Origin: Winogradskya consettensis
GTDB lineage: Bacteria; Actinomycetota; Actinomycetes; Mycobacteriales; Micromonosporaceae
NCBI RefSeq assembly: GCF_018332715.1
Contig: NZ_BOQP01000030.1
Span: forward strand, 231,174-295,173
Direction of reading: 5' to 3'
DNA: 64,000 nucleotides
Shown here: positions 26,701 to 34,933 of the stretch, piece by piece
Layout of the letters: every line of letters starts with the position of its first letter
Numbering within the stretch: the first letter of the stretch is position 1
Notes under the pieces: model-generated
Told to the model about the DNA's origin: nothing
The model's database searches: none
Seen by the model: only the letters and a program-made list of their open reading frames with translations
Program-made: the position numbers and the translations under genes

Positions 26701-27124
26701 CCGCCCCGGCATCCCGTGGCGGGCGGTCACCATCGGGCGTGGCATGCGCGGCGGGGCAAGCCGTTCCACGCTCGGCCCGATCGACGCTGACAAGGCACTG
26801 CGGACACTGACCACGCTCATCGCATGGGCTGAGCAGGGAGAGCCGGCACTCATGGCGACAAGGACCTCCCATGCGTACGCGCAGAGCCGCCTTGCCGGTA
26901 GACCACCGGAGGTCGCGGTGAACAAAGCCTGGGATGCGTGGACCCGCTTCGGTGGCGGTGGCGAGTCGGACGACCCGGCACACACCCTGGTCTGGGGTCC
27001 CGGTGCCCCGCTGGACCGCCTGACCGCGACGGCGTCCAGCGGCCCGGAGCCGACTCTCTTCGGCGGCCTGGCACTGCAACTCTGGCGCCCGCTGCACGAC
27101 GCCGAAGTCCTGGATGTCCCGTGA
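23756..27124 (+). CDS. recC: Exodeoxyribonuclease V subunit gamma (RecC)
   Basis: 1122 aa from GTG. The N-terminus MLRLHRAERADHLAEAL followed by EIISVPSRGVERWLAQRLS is the standard RecC opening. Further pieces are FSVSALIDSI-like text (FLSVSALIDS), SVFGLTRLPSAH, VHACHGPDRQVEVLRE, DILVMCPDIETFAPLI, VCVLGLDDGAFPRQ and DLRAFLDHPVRAFLRRNL. RecC recognises Chi and links the RecB and RecD motors in the repair helicase-nuclease. A Pro-rich PPNAT-type repeat (about residues 61-85) is inserted into the N-terminal domain. The stop overlaps the recB start (GTGA 27121-27124). Confidence 0.93.
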   Translation: MLRLHRAERADHLAEALAALLRTPLPDPFAPEIISVPSRGVERWLAQRLSHHLGTTPPNATPPNATPPGASPPRADPPGAGSATGPAAGPATVGHGDGICANVQFLSVSALIDSITDPGGPAALGAAPDPWHPDRLVWHVLDAIDRSVQQPWCSTLAAYLATDGRRYATARHLAALFDSYNLHRPDMVTAWTAGDDVDGIGRTLPEDLRWQAALWRDLRARLHTPGPAERLTDLCETLRHDPQAASMPPRLSVFGLTRLPSAHAALLTALAEHHDVHLWLPHPSPVLWDRLRAYSKPRTRLDDPTKDLPRNPLLASLGRDARELQLSLTTPSPPHDTHHPGPAYPDTTLGRLQHAIANDLPPEQSPAPQGPATQGPADSSVQVHACHGPDRQVEVLREVILGLLSRSPGLEPRDILVMCPDIETFAPLISASFGLGEQATHPAHRLRVRLADRALRQVNPLFAVVGRLLELAGSRVTAAQVLDFASLPPVRREFRLDDDDLDRMRDLVVESGVRWGFDAGHRARFQLDVRPNTWAAGLDRILLGVAMSEEELTWLGTALPLDDVDSSDVDLAGRLAELVDRLETVLTAMISERPLNEWREVLAGAVDSLTDVPDADAWQSSQVRAELFALTENAQNPSLGLGDISSLLSERLRGRPTRANFRTGDLTMCTMVPMRSVPHRVVCVLGLDDGAFPRQAGVDGDDVLARDPCVGERDPRGEDRQLLLDAVMAATGTLVMLYSGADERTNAPRPPCVPLDELLDVLGPDVVTHHPLQPFDQRNFTGDPFSFDPTALAGALAAAGERRAPTPFLTGPLPPNGPSETVALDDLRAFLDHPVRAFLRRNLGLGFSTGEDEPDDALPVELDALSKWAVGDRMLRALLDGADLERCVQAEWRRGAVPPGPLGKRLLDEIAADVRPLSEAARAHLTGTPEALDVELPLPGGRRLTGTVANVHDDTVVTITYAKLGPKYRIRAWLNLLALSATRPGIPWRAVTIGRGMRGGASRSTLGPIDADKALRTLTTLIAWAEQGEPALMATRTSHAYAQSRLAGRPPEVAVNKAWDAWTRFGGGGESDDPAHTLVWGPGAPLDRLTATASSGPEPTLFGGLALQLWRPLHDAEVLDVP

Positions 27125-30100
27125 CGACCACGATTCCCGCGTTCGACGTGTGTGGGCCGCTGCCGACCGGCACCACGGTCCTCGAGGCCAGCGCCGGCAC
27201 CGGGAAGACGTTCACGATCGCGGCGCTGGCGGCCCGTTATGTCGCCGAGGGGCGGGCCGGGCTGCGGGAGTTGCTGCTCGTGACGTTCGGGCGCGCGGCC
27301 ACGGCGGAGCTGCGTCAGCGCGTACGGGAGAGACTTGTCAGTGCTGAGCGTGGGCTCGCGGACCCGGCAGCCGCCCGCGCGGGTGACGATGTGGTCCTTG
27401 CACTGCTGGCGGACGCAGGTCCCGGGGAGGTCGCCGCGCGCAGGCAGCGGCTCGCGGCAGCGGTGGCGGATTTCGACGCGGCGACGATCGCCACCACGCA
27501 CCAGTTCTGCCATCAGGTGCTCGCCGGGCTCGGCATCACGTCCGACAGCGATCCGGACGCGACGTTCGTGGAGGACCTCGACGATCTGGTCACGGAGGTG
27601 GTCGACGACCTCTACATCCGCAAGTACGCGCGAACCGGCGCACCCGTCCCGCATTTCGGCCGCGAGGTCGCGCTCGCCATCGCGCGCCAGGCTGTGGCGG
27701 ACAGCCAGGCGCGTCTCGAACCGGCAGCGGCACCGCCGGATTCCTTCGCAGGGGTGCGCTACCGGTTCGCGTGCGCCGTACGGTCCGAAGTGGAGCGACG
27801 CAAAGCGAGCCGCCGGCTGTACTGCTACGACGACATGCTCACCGGACTGCAAGCCGCACTCGCCGACCCGGCGCGGGGCCCGGCGGCGTGCACGCGGCTG
27901 CGGGAGCGGTACCCGGTGGTCCTCATCGACGAGTTCCAGGACACCGATCCGGTGCAGTGGGCGATCGTCAGCACCGCGTTCCACGGTCACACGACGCTGG
28001 TCCTGATCGGCGACCCGAAGCAGGCGATCTACGCATTCCGCGGCGCGGATGTGGTGAGCTACCTGACCGCCGCCGGTGCCGCGCCGGCGCACGCCACTCT
28101 GGCCACGAACTGGCGCAGTGACGAACAGGTCCTGTCCGCCTTCGAGACCGTCTTCGGGCACGCTGCCCTCGGCGACAGCCGCATCACCGTACGCCCGGTG
28201 CGCGCGGCGACACCCGCGAAGCCCCGGGTCCTGGCGCCGTTCCGCCTGCGCGTCCTTGCCCGCACCGGATTCACGCTGAACAAACCCGGCCTGATCCCCG
28301 CGGCGGACGCCCGGGACGCCGTCGCCACCGACCTGGCCGCCGACATCGCGGGCCGCGCCGGCCTGGTCCCCGGCGATGTGGCTGTCCTCGTCCGCACCCA
28401 CCGGCAGAGCACCCAGGTCCACGAGGCCCTGACCGCACTCGGTGTCCCCGCCGTCCTGGCCGGGGCGACCAGCGTCTTCGGCACACCCGCGGCCCGGGAC
28501 TGGCTGGTGCTGCTGGAGGCCCTGGAACAACCGCATCGCCGGGCCCGGGTCGCCGCGGTCGCGTTGTCGGGCCTGATCGGCTGGTCCGCTCAACGCCTGG
28601 CCGTCGCCACCGAACCGGACCTCGACGAGCTCGGCGCAACGCTGCGGCAGTGGGCCCGGCTGCTCGACCAGCGTGGCGTGGCCGCCCTGCTCGAAGCGGT
28701 CACCGCGACGGGGCTGCCCGCCCGGCTGCTCGCGGAACGCGCCGGCGAACGCCACCTCACCGACCTGCGCCACATCGGCATGGCGATGCACGCCGCGGCA
28801 ACCGAGGGCACCCTCGGGCTGACCGCCGTCGCGGAGTGGCTGCGCCGCCGCATCGACGAGGCACCGCACGACGTCAGCCTGGAACGCAGCCGCCGTCTCG
28901 AATCCGACGACGACGCAGTACAGATCCTCACCGTCCACAGTAGTAAAGGCCTCGAGTATCCGGTGGTGTATCTGCCGTTCGGCTGGGACCGGCACATGGG
29001 CAAGCCGGACTTGCTGCACCTGCACGACGACAACGGCGCCCGGGTCCTCGACGTCGGCGGGCCCAGCGGCCCCGGGTACACACTGGGTCTGCGCCGGCAT
29101 CTGGCCGAGGAGGCCGGCGAGGATCTGCGCCTGCTCTACGTCGCGCTGACCCGGGCCGCGAACCAGGTCGTCGCGTGGTGGGCGCCGACCCTGAACACCA
29201 CCGCCTCGGCCCTGCACCGTTTCCTGTTCGGCCGCCCCGGCGCCGGCGAGAACCCGCTCCCCGAATACCCGGTCCCTGCCGACGCCGCCGCGCTGGACCA
29301 TCTCCGCCACCTCAACCTCGCGGTCGAGCGGATCACCCCCGCCCCGCCTGCTCCCTTCCACGGCACGCGGACAGATCCGCCGTCACTGTCCGCCGCCCGG
29401 TTCCACCGCCACCTCGACCTCGGCTGGCGCCGAACCTCCTACTCCCGCCTCACCGCCGCCCACCACGACCAAGCCACCGCGGCTTCGCAGGAGGCGCCCG
29501 GTGTCCGCAGCGAGCCCGACGTCGGCATCGAGGATGAGCTGGATGCTTTCGCCGAAGGGGAGGCGGAAGGTGGTGATGCGCCGATGGGTGGTCTGCCGAA
29601 AGGGGCGGCGTTCGGCACGCTGCTGCACACCCTGCTCGAGGACCTCGACTTCACGGCCACCGATCTGCACGCTGCCCTGCTCGAACGCGCACAACCGCTC
29701 ATCGCCGCGACAGCCCTCACCCTCGATCCGGACGAACTCGCGCAGGCGATGCTGCCCAGCCTGCACACCCCGCTCGGCCCGCTCGCCGGCAATCGCAGTC
29801 TCACCGGTTTCTCCCCCGCCGACCGCCTGGCCGAACTGGACTTCGAACTCCCCCTCGACGGCGGCGACCTGCCCCGCAGCGGCCCGCCGGTCACCCTCGG
29901 CCTGTTCGGCGACAGCCTGGCACGGCACCTGCCCGCCGACGATCCACTCCACGGGTACGCCCAGCAGCTGCGCGAACCGTCGCTCAGTTCCCAGCGGCTT
30001 CGTGGTTACCTGACCGGGAGCATCGACGCCGTGTTACGCCTGCCGGGGCCCCGGTACCTCGTCGTCGACTACAAGTCGAACTGGCTGGGAGGGGCGCCGC

Positions 30101-30363
30101 TCACGGCGTACGCATATCGGTCCTCGGCACTCGCGGAAGCGATGATCGCAGCGCACTATCCGCTGCAGGCTCTGCTCTATGCCGTTGCCCTGCACCGTTA
30201 TCTGCGCTGGCGTCAGCCCGGCTACGACCCGCGGACCCACCTCGGCGGGGTGCTGTATCTGTTCCTGCGCGGCATGAACGGCCCCGAAACCCCGCCCGGG
30301 CAGGGCGTTTTCAGCTGGCGGCCGCCCGCTGCCCTCATCGAGGAATTGTCGGATCTGCTATGA
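27121..30363 (+). CDS. recB: Exodeoxyribonuclease V subunit beta (RecB)
   Basis: 1080 aa from GTG. SF1A helicase motifs: ASAGTGKTFTIAALA (Walker A, ~residue 25), IATTHQFCHQVL (Ia/Ib), VVLIDEFQDTDPVQW (II), VLIGDPKQAIYAFRGAD (III), ILTVHSSKGLEYPVVYLP (V) and LLYVALTRA (VI). The C-terminal nuclease domain has LVVDYKSNWL with the catalytic Asp and Lys. A low-complexity acidic stretch separates helicase and nuclease. Together with RecC and RecD it forms the Chi-regulated end-resection machine. Start overlaps recC; stop overlaps recD (ATGA 30360-30363). Confidence 0.95.
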   Translation: MTTTIPAFDVCGPLPTGTTVLEASAGTGKTFTIAALAARYVAEGRAGLRELLLVTFGRAATAELRQRVRERLVSAERGLADPAAARAGDDVVLALLADAGPGEVAARRQRLAAAVADFDAATIATTHQFCHQVLAGLGITSDSDPDATFVEDLDDLVTEVVDDLYIRKYARTGAPVPHFGREVALAIARQAVADSQARLEPAAAPPDSFAGVRYRFACAVRSEVERRKASRRLYCYDDMLTGLQAALADPARGPAACTRLRERYPVVLIDEFQDTDPVQWAIVSTAFHGHTTLVLIGDPKQAIYAFRGADVVSYLTAAGAAPAHATLATNWRSDEQVLSAFETVFGHAALGDSRITVRPVRAATPAKPRVLAPFRLRVLARTGFTLNKPGLIPAADARDAVATDLAADIAGRAGLVPGDVAVLVRTHRQSTQVHEALTALGVPAVLAGATSVFGTPAARDWLVLLEALEQPHRRARVAAVALSGLIGWSAQRLAVATEPDLDELGATLRQWARLLDQRGVAALLEAVTATGLPARLLAERAGERHLTDLRHIGMAMHAAATEGTLGLTAVAEWLRRRIDEAPHDVSLERSRRLESDDDAVQILTVHSSKGLEYPVVYLPFGWDRHMGKPDLLHLHDDNGARVLDVGGPSGPGYTLGLRRHLAEEAGEDLRLLYVALTRAANQVVAWWAPTLNTTASALHRFLFGRPGAGENPLPEYPVPADAAALDHLRHLNLAVERITPAPPAPFHGTRTDPPSLSAARFHRHLDLGWRRTSYSRLTAAHHDQATAASQEAPGVRSEPDVGIEDELDAFAEGEAEGGDAPMGGLPKGAAFGTLLHTLLEDLDFTATDLHAALLERAQPLIAATALTLDPDELAQAMLPSLHTPLGPLAGNRSLTGFSPADRLAELDFELPLDGGDLPRSGPPVTLGLFGDSLARHLPADDPLHGYAQQLREPSLSSQRLRGYLTGSIDAVLRLPGPRYLVVDYKSNWLGGAPLTAYAYRSSALAEAMIAAHYPLQALLYAVALHRYLRWRQPGYDPRTHLGGVLYLFLRGMNGPETPPGQGVFSWRPPAALIEELSDLL

Positions 30364-32147
30364 CCCTCGCCCTGCGCGCCACCGGCCTGGTGCAGGTCTT
30401 CAACACCGCCGGTGTCCTGGCCCTCGCCGACGTTCACACCGCCCGCCGCGTCTCCGCGCTGGGCGGCGAGAGCGACGAGACGGTTCTGCTCGCCTTCGCG
30501 CTGACCGTACGCGCCCTGCGGCTGGGCTCGGTCTGCGTCGACCTGACGACGGTCGCCGGCACCGCGACCGGCGACGAGGACGTCGTCCCGGGCGACCTGC
30601 CATGGCCCGCGCCGGCCGCATGGTTGCAGGCTTGCGCGCGCAGCCCCCTGGTCGCCCCCGGCGGCCCGCTGCGTCTCGTCCGCGAACTGCTCTATCTTGA
30701 CCGTTACTGGCGCCAGGAGGAGCTGGTCCGTCACCATCTCGAACAACGCGCCCGGTCCACCCCGCTGTTCGATTCCGCACGTTTGACCACCGACCTCGAC
30801 GCGCTGTTCCCCGGCGCGGACAGCGAATGCCAGCGGCTCGCCGCCGCGGTTGCCGTCCATCGCTGGACGACAGTGCTCGCGGGTGGCCCGGGTACCGGTA
30901 AAACGACCACGATCGCGCGAATCCTCGCCGCGCTGCACCACCAGCCCGGCGACCCACCCCGGATCGCCCTGGCCGCGCCCACCGGCAAGGCCGCCGCCCG
31001 CCTGGAGGAAGCGGTGCGGGCCTGCGACCTGCCCGAGCTCGGCGACCTGCACGCGTCGACCATCCACCGCCTGCTCGGACGCCGCCCGGGCTCCCGCACC
31101 CGCTTCCGCCACGACCGCACCAACCGCCTGCCTTACGACGTCGTCGTCGTCGACGAGACCTCGATGGTGTCGCTCACCCTGATGGCAAAGCTGCTGGACG
31201 CCGTACGCCCCACCGCCCGCCTCATCCTGGTCGGCGACCCCGACCAGCTCGCATCGGTGGAGGCCGGCGCGGTCCTGGGCGACATCGTCCGCGCCGAGGG
31301 CCACCCCAGCGAGATCCTCGGCCGGCCCGTCACCAACGGCGTCGTCACCCTCGACCACACCTGGCGCTTCCAGGGCAGCATCGCCGCCCTGGCCAGAGCC
31401 ATCCGCGCAGGCGACCCCGACGCAGCCCTCGAAGTCCTGCACCTCACCGCCGATGCCCGCCACAAGGCCGGCGTCGACGCCGGAGAAGGCCGGGCCGGCG
31501 AAGAAGCCAGGGCCGACAGGACAGCCGGAGAGGTCGAGCTCATTGAGGACGGCGCGACCGACGGCCTCCGCGCGGACGTCACAGCCGCCCTCGACGAGGT
31601 GACCAGGGCAGCACTGGAAGGCGACGCCGTCACCGCACTCGACCGCCTCGACACGCACCGCCTGCTGTGTGCCCACCGCCACGGCCCGCACGGCGTGACG
31701 CATTGGAGCGCGGAAATCGCCCGCTGGCGGGAAGCTGCCCCGTCAGGCTCCGACTGGTACCCGGGCCAGCCGCTGCTCATCACGGCCAACGACTACGACG
31801 CGGGCCTCTACAACGGCGACACCGGGGTCATCGTCCAGACCTCGGACGGGCTGCGAGCGGCCTTCGCCCGGGGCGGCACGCCGGTCCTGATCCCCCCGAC
31901 CCGCCTCCTCGAGGCACAGACCCTCTACGCCCTGACCGTCCACCGCAGCCAGGGCAGCCAGTTCGACCGCGTCACCCTGATCCTCCCGCCACCCGAATCC
32001 CCGCTCCTGACCCGCGAACTCCTCTACACCGCCGCCACCCGGGCAAGGACCCACCTGCGCATCCTCGGCACCGCGGAAGCGATCCGAGCGGCCATCACCC
32101 GCCCGATCGCCCGGGCCAGCGGCCTCCGCTCCCTCCTCGGCCCGTAA
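30360..32147 (+). CDS. recD: Exodeoxyribonuclease V subunit alpha (RecD)
   Basis: 595 aa. Walker A GGPGTGKTTTIARI (~residue 178), IALAAPTGKAAARL, Walker B YDVVVVDETSMVSL, LVGDPDQLASVEAGAVLGDI and the C-terminal UvrD-like ALTVHRSQGSQFDRVTLIL with LLYTAATRA are all as in RecD. It is the 5'-3' motor of RecBCD and confers nuclease control by Chi. Last gene of a fully overlapping recC-recB-recD operon that converges on a Nudix gene. Confidence 0.95.
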   Translation: MTLALRATGLVQVFNTAGVLALADVHTARRVSALGGESDETVLLAFALTVRALRLGSVCVDLTTVAGTATGDEDVVPGDLPWPAPAAWLQACARSPLVAPGGPLRLVRELLYLDRYWRQEELVRHHLEQRARSTPLFDSARLTTDLDALFPGADSECQRLAAAVAVHRWTTVLAGGPGTGKTTTIARILAALHHQPGDPPRIALAAPTGKAAARLEEAVRACDLPELGDLHASTIHRLLGRRPGSRTRFRHDRTNRLPYDVVVVDETSMVSLTLMAKLLDAVRPTARLILVGDPDQLASVEAGAVLGDIVRAEGHPSEILGRPVTNGVVTLDHTWRFQGSIAALARAIRAGDPDAALEVLHLTADARHKAGVDAGEGRAGEEARADRTAGEVELIEDGATDGLRADVTAALDEVTRAALEGDAVTALDRLDTHRLLCAHRHGPHGVTHWSAEIARWREAAPSGSDWYPGQPLLITANDYDAGLYNGDTGVIVQTSDGLRAAFARGGTPVLIPPTRLLEAQTLYALTVHRSQGSQFDRVTLILPPPESPLLTRELLYTAATRARTHLRILGTAEAIRAAITRPIARASGLRSLLGP

Positions 32148-32171
32148 AGCGTCGGGGAGCACCTGAAACCG

Positions 32172-32573
32172 TCAGAGCCGACCGGCCAGCAGCATTGGCA
32201 GGAGCCGGTCGACGATCAGCGGGGCGAGCACGACGTCACCAGGCGTCCGCGGGTCGAGCCACCGGACCTCCTCGATCTCGGCCAGCGCCGTGACCGGGCC
32301 GGGATAGGGAGCGGTGTAGACGTCCACGTCGATGTCGAACCCGGCCTCGTTCGCGGCGGGAGCCATGAACCGCCCGACATGCCCGAGCGCCTCCACCCCG
32401 ACGCGCATCCCGAGTTCCTCGCCCAGCTCGCGTACGAGAGCCTGATCGGGTGTTTCTCCCGGCTCGAGCTTCCCGCCCGGCTGCATGAAGATGGTTGTCC
32501 CGCGCTTGCGCACGAGCAGCCAGCGCCCCTCGGGATCGCGGATGACGGAGGCGACGATTCGCAGCGTGGGCAC
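32172..32573 (-). CDS. Nudix hydrolase
   Basis: 133 aa with an exact Nudix box in GGKLEPGETPDQALVREL-GEELG (residues ~33-55). Length and lack of other domains fit the MutT-like NUDIX group that hydrolyses nucleoside diphosphate derivatives. Substrate cannot be told. Converges on recD and is transcribed away from the cellulase island. Confidence 0.88.
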   Translation of the reverse strand: MPTLRIVASVIRDPEGRWLLVRKRGTTIFMQPGGKLEPGETPDQALVRELGEELGMRVGVEALGHVGRFMAPAANEAGFDIDVDVYTAPYPGPVTALAEIEEVRWLDPRTPGDVVLAPLIVDRLLPMLLAGRL

Positions 32574-32596
32574 CCGGTGGACTGTAACGGCAAAGA

Positions 32597-32629
32597 CCCG
32601 CGGACCGCCGGGTGACGGCGGTCCGCGGG
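32597..32629 (-). terminator. Rho-independent terminator of GH6 gene
   Basis: Perfect 13-bp GC-rich inverted repeat (CCCGCGGACCGCC and GGCGGTCCGCGGG) with a 7-nt loop, 30 bp after the stop of the GH6 gene. On the minus strand it is followed by TCTTTG. Confidence 0.85.
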
Positions 32630-32658
32630 CTGTGGGAGAGGGTCAGGTCGGAAATGCT

Positions 32659-34443
32659 CTACAGCGCGGGGTACGCGTTGGCCATCAGCTGCTGGAACTG
32701 TGCTGAGAACCAGGCACCCGAGATCGGGGCGTTCGGGAGTGCACCGCTGAGGCTGTTGCCGTTGCGGGCGTTACCGGTGTAGGTCGGGTCGCACATCCGG
32801 TCGAAGCCCTTGCCCTCGTCGTTCGGGATGAGGGAGCTCGAGCCGTCCGACTCGCCCGGGGGCTTGACCCAGACGTAGGCGTCGATGCCGGTCTCCGGGT
32901 TGGCCCGGGGACGCTCGCCGAGGCCGGCGCCGGACTGGTTGCACCAGTTGCCGGCGTGGATGCGGCGGTCGATGCGGGACTGGTTGACGAACGTGTTGAC
33001 GTCGGTCGAGGTGCTGGCCGCCGTCGGGCGGCCCGAGCCGCCCCAGCCGTTGCGGCTGGTGTCGATCAGCATGCCGATGTTCGAGTTGAAGCCGACCGCG
33101 ACGAGCTGGTTGCGGAAGGACTGCGCGAACGTGAGCTCGTCGACGTACTGGTTCCAGTCGACCCAGGTCGACTGGCGCACCGAGGTGCCGTTGACCGAGG
33201 TGCCGATGCCGAAGTACTGCTCCTTGAGCGCGGAGTAGTTCGCCGTGTTGACGATGAAGCCGGTGACGTTGTTGACGCTGCCGGAGGCCTGGGCCGCCTG
33301 GAGCAGGATGTTCGCGGTCGGGAGGAAGTTGCTGTCCCAGCCGATCCAGCCGTGGTGCGCGGCGTCGACGTAGTTGTAGACGTTGCCGATCGCGCCGAGC
33401 TTGTTCAGCGCGTACCCGACGCCCTGGACGTATCCGCCGTTGGCCTTCATGGTGTCGCAGGCCGCGGTGCCGCCGGCGTTGCCGGAGGTGTTCGTCACGA
33501 GGTTGGGCAGCGAGTCGATCTCGACGATGTTGATGATCCGCAGGGCGGCGTACTTCGGGTCGGCCTGGATCGCGGCGATCGGGTCGATGTACTCGCTCTT
33601 GTAGCGGGGCAGGTCGTTCGGGCCGAGCTCACCGTTGGAGGCGAGCGCCGCGCAGTCGCGGCCGGGCAGGTTGTAGATGACGAACTGGATGTAGCCGGCG
33701 CCCTGGGCGAGGGCCGCGTCCAGGTGGTCACGGACGCCCATCGAGCCGTTGGAGCTGCTGCCGTCGGTGCCCTCGATCGCGGCGATCCGGTCGAGCCAGA
33801 CCGCGGTCGGGTTGTTGGCGACGCGGCTGCCGCCGGGCTCGGCGTTCGCCTTGGCCTGCCATTCCGGGTTCTTGTAGCCCGCGACTCCCGCGTACGGGTT
33901 GTCGACCTTGGCTCCGGCCGGCGGCTGGCTGGTGGGCGGCGAGGACGGTGGCGTCGAGGGTGACGACGGCGGGGTGGACGGTGACGACGGCGGGGTCGTC
34001 GGGCCGGTGCTGCCCGTGCAGGCCACGCCGTTGAGCGTGAACGCCGTCGGGTTCGTGTTCGTCCCCGAGTAGTTCGCGTTGAAGCCGAACGTCGCGGACG
34101 CGTTGGTGGCCAGCGAGTTCGCGTAGGTCGGGCTCACCGCGGTCACGTTCTTCGCGCTCTGCGTGATCGTGGCGTTCCAGCCCTGGGTGACGGTTTGGTT
34201 ACCGGCGAAGGCCCACGCGACCGTCCAGCCGTTGGTGATCGGGTCACCCAGGTTGGTGACCGTCACGTTGCCGGTGAAGCCGGTGCTCCACGAGTTGGCG
34301 GAGTAGGCGACCCGGCAACCGGCGGCGGCGTTCGCCTGGGTGGCTGCCACCACGCCGAGTCCGGAGACCAGCGTGACAGCGGCTGCCACGGTGAGCGCCC
34401 GGGTGAGGGTGCGCCGGGGTGATCGAGAGGGAGGGGGAGTCAT
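32659..34443 (-). CDS. GH6 exo-beta-1,4-glucanase (cellobiohydrolase) with N-terminal CBM2
   Basis: 594 aa. Signal peptide (about 1-41, twin-Arg-free, ending QANAAA), CBM2 (about 42-142; CRVAYSANSWSTGFTGNVTV, WTVAWAF, GFNANYSGTN), a TPPSSPS linker, then a GH6 catalytic domain. Catalytic landmarks are VIYNLPGRDCAA, IVEIDSLPNLV, VYNYVDAAHHGWIGW, GFIVNTANY and MLIDTSRNGWGG. The long loops and EIDSLPN context match bacterial cellobiohydrolases such as Cel6B, acting from the non-reducing end of cellulose. Expression is probably under CebR (operator at 34529-34542). Secreted. Confidence 0.93.
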   Translation of the reverse strand: MTPPPSRSPRRTLTRALTVAAAVTLVSGLGVVAATQANAAAGCRVAYSANSWSTGFTGNVTVTNLGDPITNGWTVAWAFAGNQTVTQGWNATITQSAKNVTAVSPTYANSLATNASATFGFNANYSGTNTNPTAFTLNGVACTGSTGPTTPPSSPSTPPSSPSTPPSSPPTSQPPAGAKVDNPYAGVAGYKNPEWQAKANAEPGGSRVANNPTAVWLDRIAAIEGTDGSSSNGSMGVRDHLDAALAQGAGYIQFVIYNLPGRDCAALASNGELGPNDLPRYKSEYIDPIAAIQADPKYAALRIINIVEIDSLPNLVTNTSGNAGGTAACDTMKANGGYVQGVGYALNKLGAIGNVYNYVDAAHHGWIGWDSNFLPTANILLQAAQASGSVNNVTGFIVNTANYSALKEQYFGIGTSVNGTSVRQSTWVDWNQYVDELTFAQSFRNQLVAVGFNSNIGMLIDTSRNGWGGSGRPTAASTSTDVNTFVNQSRIDRRIHAGNWCNQSGAGLGERPRANPETGIDAYVWVKPPGESDGSSSLIPNDEGKGFDRMCDPTYTGNARNGNSLSGALPNAPISGAWFSAQFQQLMANAYPAL

Positions 34444-34528
34444 CGCAGATTGCTCCTCGAAGGACGGGGGCGGGGAATCTGATCGACGTTCGTCGGTGCC
34501 GAACTAGCGACTGAGCGTGATGTTGCCA

Positions 34529-34542
34529 TGGGAGCGCTCCCA
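34529..34542. promoter_or_regulatory. CebR operator 1
   Basis: TGGGAGCGCTCCCA, the exact consensus palindrome bound by the cellobiose-sensing LacI-family repressor CebR in Streptomyces and Thermobifida (CelR). It lies 86 bp upstream of the GH6 gene on the minus strand. Confidence 0.92.
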
Positions 34543-34861
34543 GCGCAATACCCAGTTAACGAACCCGAAACTTCCAGGAAATAGAACACAGGGGGTGTCC
34601 GCCGGCGCCCTGGAATCCAACTCCGCGCCGACATCGGCAGCAAGCGAACCGTGGCAGGCCACATTGGAAGAACGCACGGCTCCGGATGCGTCGGGCTCCG
34701 GATGCTGGTCACTGCCGCCCCGAAGAGCACGCCTTCATCGAATACAGACGAATGCGCTCCGACAATGGATCGACAGCGGTCTTTCTAGCCCCCCGAACCG
34801 GGCGGCGTCAACAGGTACCGACGCAAAGACCCCACATCGCGCCAGAGTTTGTTTCCGACTC
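34543..34861. other. Intergenic region between the two CebR-controlled promoters
   Basis: About 320 bp of unusually lower GC than the flanks, without a credible gene. It separates the GH6 and GH74 promoter regions; I see no repeat or RNA structure in it. Confidence 0.5.
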
Positions 34862-34890
34862 TTGACAGCCACGTGAACAGACAGCATTGT
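34862..34890 (+). promoter_or_regulatory. Promoter of the GH74-LPMO-GH6 operon
   Basis: TTGACA (34862-34867), 17-bp spacer and CATTGT (34885-34890). The CebR operator at 34892-34905 starts at the expected transcription start, so repressor binding would block initiation. Confidence 0.75.
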
Positions 34891-34891
34891 C

Positions 34892-34905
34892 TGGGAGCGC
34901 TCCCA
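34892..34905. promoter_or_regulatory. CebR operator 2
   Basis: Second perfect TGGGAGCGCTCCCA, 28 bp before the TTG start of the GH74 gene and directly after its -10 box. Confidence 0.93.
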
Positions 34906-34933
34906 CAATCACGTCCATCGATGGGAGGACCAC

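Noticed and set aside
26635..29361. 908-codon minus-strand frame over recB/recC
   Set aside because: Shadow of recB; plus strand has all helicase and nuclease motifs.
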